From contig JAQGOW010000030.1 in assembly GCA_028293405.1 (NCBI GenBank), positions 1 to 5,335 on the forward strand: a stretch of 5,335 bases of DNA, in the 5' to 3' direction. A program made the translations under genes and the position numbers. Source of the DNA: Verrucomicrobiales bacterium (GTDB taxonomy: Bacteria > Verrucomicrobiota > Verrucomicrobiia > Limisphaerales > Palsa-1400). The notes beneath the pieces were generated by a model that was given only the letters and a program-made list of their open reading frames with translations, had not been told where the DNA came from and ran no database searches. Below, piece by piece: positions 4,721-5,335 of the stretch. Position 1 is the first letter of the stretch. The number at the start of each line of letters is the position of its first letter.

Positions 4721-5335
4721 GTGAAGAAACAAACGCTCTGCGCATTGGTGCTGATGCTGGTTTTCGCACTAAGCCGGTGGCCGGGGGCGATGCCGTCGAA
4801 CTTCAGCGCGGCGTACGCGTTAGCGTTTTGCGCTGGTTTGTATTTTCCGACGGTGCTGGCTTGGGTGTTGCCGTTGGCGACGTTGTTGGTGACCGATATT
4901 CTTCTCAATGCGTTCTTTTATTCTAAATACCCAGGATTCTCGTGGGGCGATTTTATTCCGGGCATCGCACCGAATTACATCGGTTACGCGGCATTCATCG
5001 GACTGGGTGTAATGCTTCGTTCCAAGCGCTCGTTCTGGGCGTTGATCAGCGGCAGTTTTCTTGGCGCGATCATTTTCTATGTCGTGAGTAATACGGCGTC
5101 GTGGCTGACGTTGGCTTACGCAAAGACGTTCATGGGCTGGATTCAGGCTTTGACGACTGGGCTGCCAGGATTTCCGCCGACGTGGGTGTTTTTGTTGAAA
5201 ACACTTTTTAGCGCTGGTTTGTTTACGGCATTGTTCGTCGGGTCGATGAAGGCGGTGGAAGCAGTCGAGGAATCAAAACAGGAGAAGGAACAAGCCGCGC
5301 CGCAGCCTGTCGAGGAGCCGGCTGGCGAAAACGAA
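4721..5335 (+). CDS. DUF6580-like polytopic membrane protein, 3' end beyond window
   Basis: The visible 205 residues from GTG 4721 contain an N-terminal membrane helix ending in FALSRWPG (about 15-22), then NFSAAYALAFCAGLYFP (about 27-43), LAWVLPLATLLVTDILLN (46-63), helices at about 83-100, 105-125 and 156-178, and an acidic, Pro/Ala-rich tail (from about 180) that runs off the end. The LSR, NF-A-YALA--AG-YF and LLVTD-LLN pattern is that of DUF6580 proteins, which resemble S-components of ECF vitamin transporters; a substrate-binding role is only a hypothesis. The start is uncertain. The frame is also open from ATG 4622, which would add 33 polar, arginine-rich residues unlike a membrane protein start. 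GTG followed by KK and a hydrophobic helix is the better start, although neither has a good Shine-Dalgarno. It is divergent from the zinc-ribbon gene, with 147 bases between the chosen starts. Confidence 0.85.
   Translation, partial: MKKQTLCALVLMLVFALSRWPGAMPSNFSAAYALAFCAGLYFPTVLAWVLPLATLLVTDILLNAFFYSKYPGFSWGDFIPGIAPNYIGYAAFIGLGVMLRSKRSFWALISGSFLGAIIFYVVSNTASWLTLAYAKTFMGWIQALTTGLPGFPPTWVFLLKTLFSAGLFTALFVGSMKAVEAVEESKQEKEQAAPQPVEEPAGENE

Overview
The window looks like a piece of a chromosome from the Verrucomicrobiota (Pedosphaera/Limisphaerales-type). This is an inference from moderate GC content, the product mix (DUF6580-like membrane protein, CPxCG zinc-ribbon membrane protein, secreted barrel-like protein), and small intergenic palindromes of a kind I associate with that group. 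No rRNA, tRNA, phage or transposase gene is visible. The genes are tightly packed, and no stretch above about 150 bases lacks a gene.

Left part (1-1932): the C-terminal half of a sodium/solute symporter on the + strand converges on ychF (OLA1-type ATPase) on the - strand. The 90 bases between them are almost entirely an 88-bp palindromic element with imperfect terminal inverted repeats. Its left hairpin followed by six T's would terminate the transporter transcript. The ychF frame carries an in-frame TGA (931-933) 33 codons before its conserved C-terminal end. As sequenced it is a nonsense-interrupted gene, unless the TGA is read through or is a sequencing error.

Middle part (1933-2930): a 147-bp divergent intergenic region contains a candidate ychF promoter and a striking hairpin of heptanucleotide tandem repeats in inverted orientation. 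The hairpin ends 3 bases before the start of a three-gene + strand operon. The operon encodes a DsrE-like protein with a candidate sulfur-carrying cysteine, a cysteine-free DsrE-like protein, and a 59-residue protein. Both junctions have the identical TGATATG arrangement. The layout recalls tusD-tusC-tusB in miniature.

Right part (2931-5335): two - strand genes, a single-pass zinc-ribbon/coiled-coil protein followed 51 bases downstream by a secreted, probably barrel-fold protein, converge on the DsrE operon with only 5 bases between stops. Divergent from them, a + strand DUF6580-like polytopic membrane protein runs off the window end; its start codon is ambiguous.

The functional groups appear independent: solute uptake, a translation-associated ATPase, a sulfur-relay-like module, and a cell-envelope pair. 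The points most worth checking are the ychF stop codon, the two palindromic intergenic elements and the compact DsrE-type operon.
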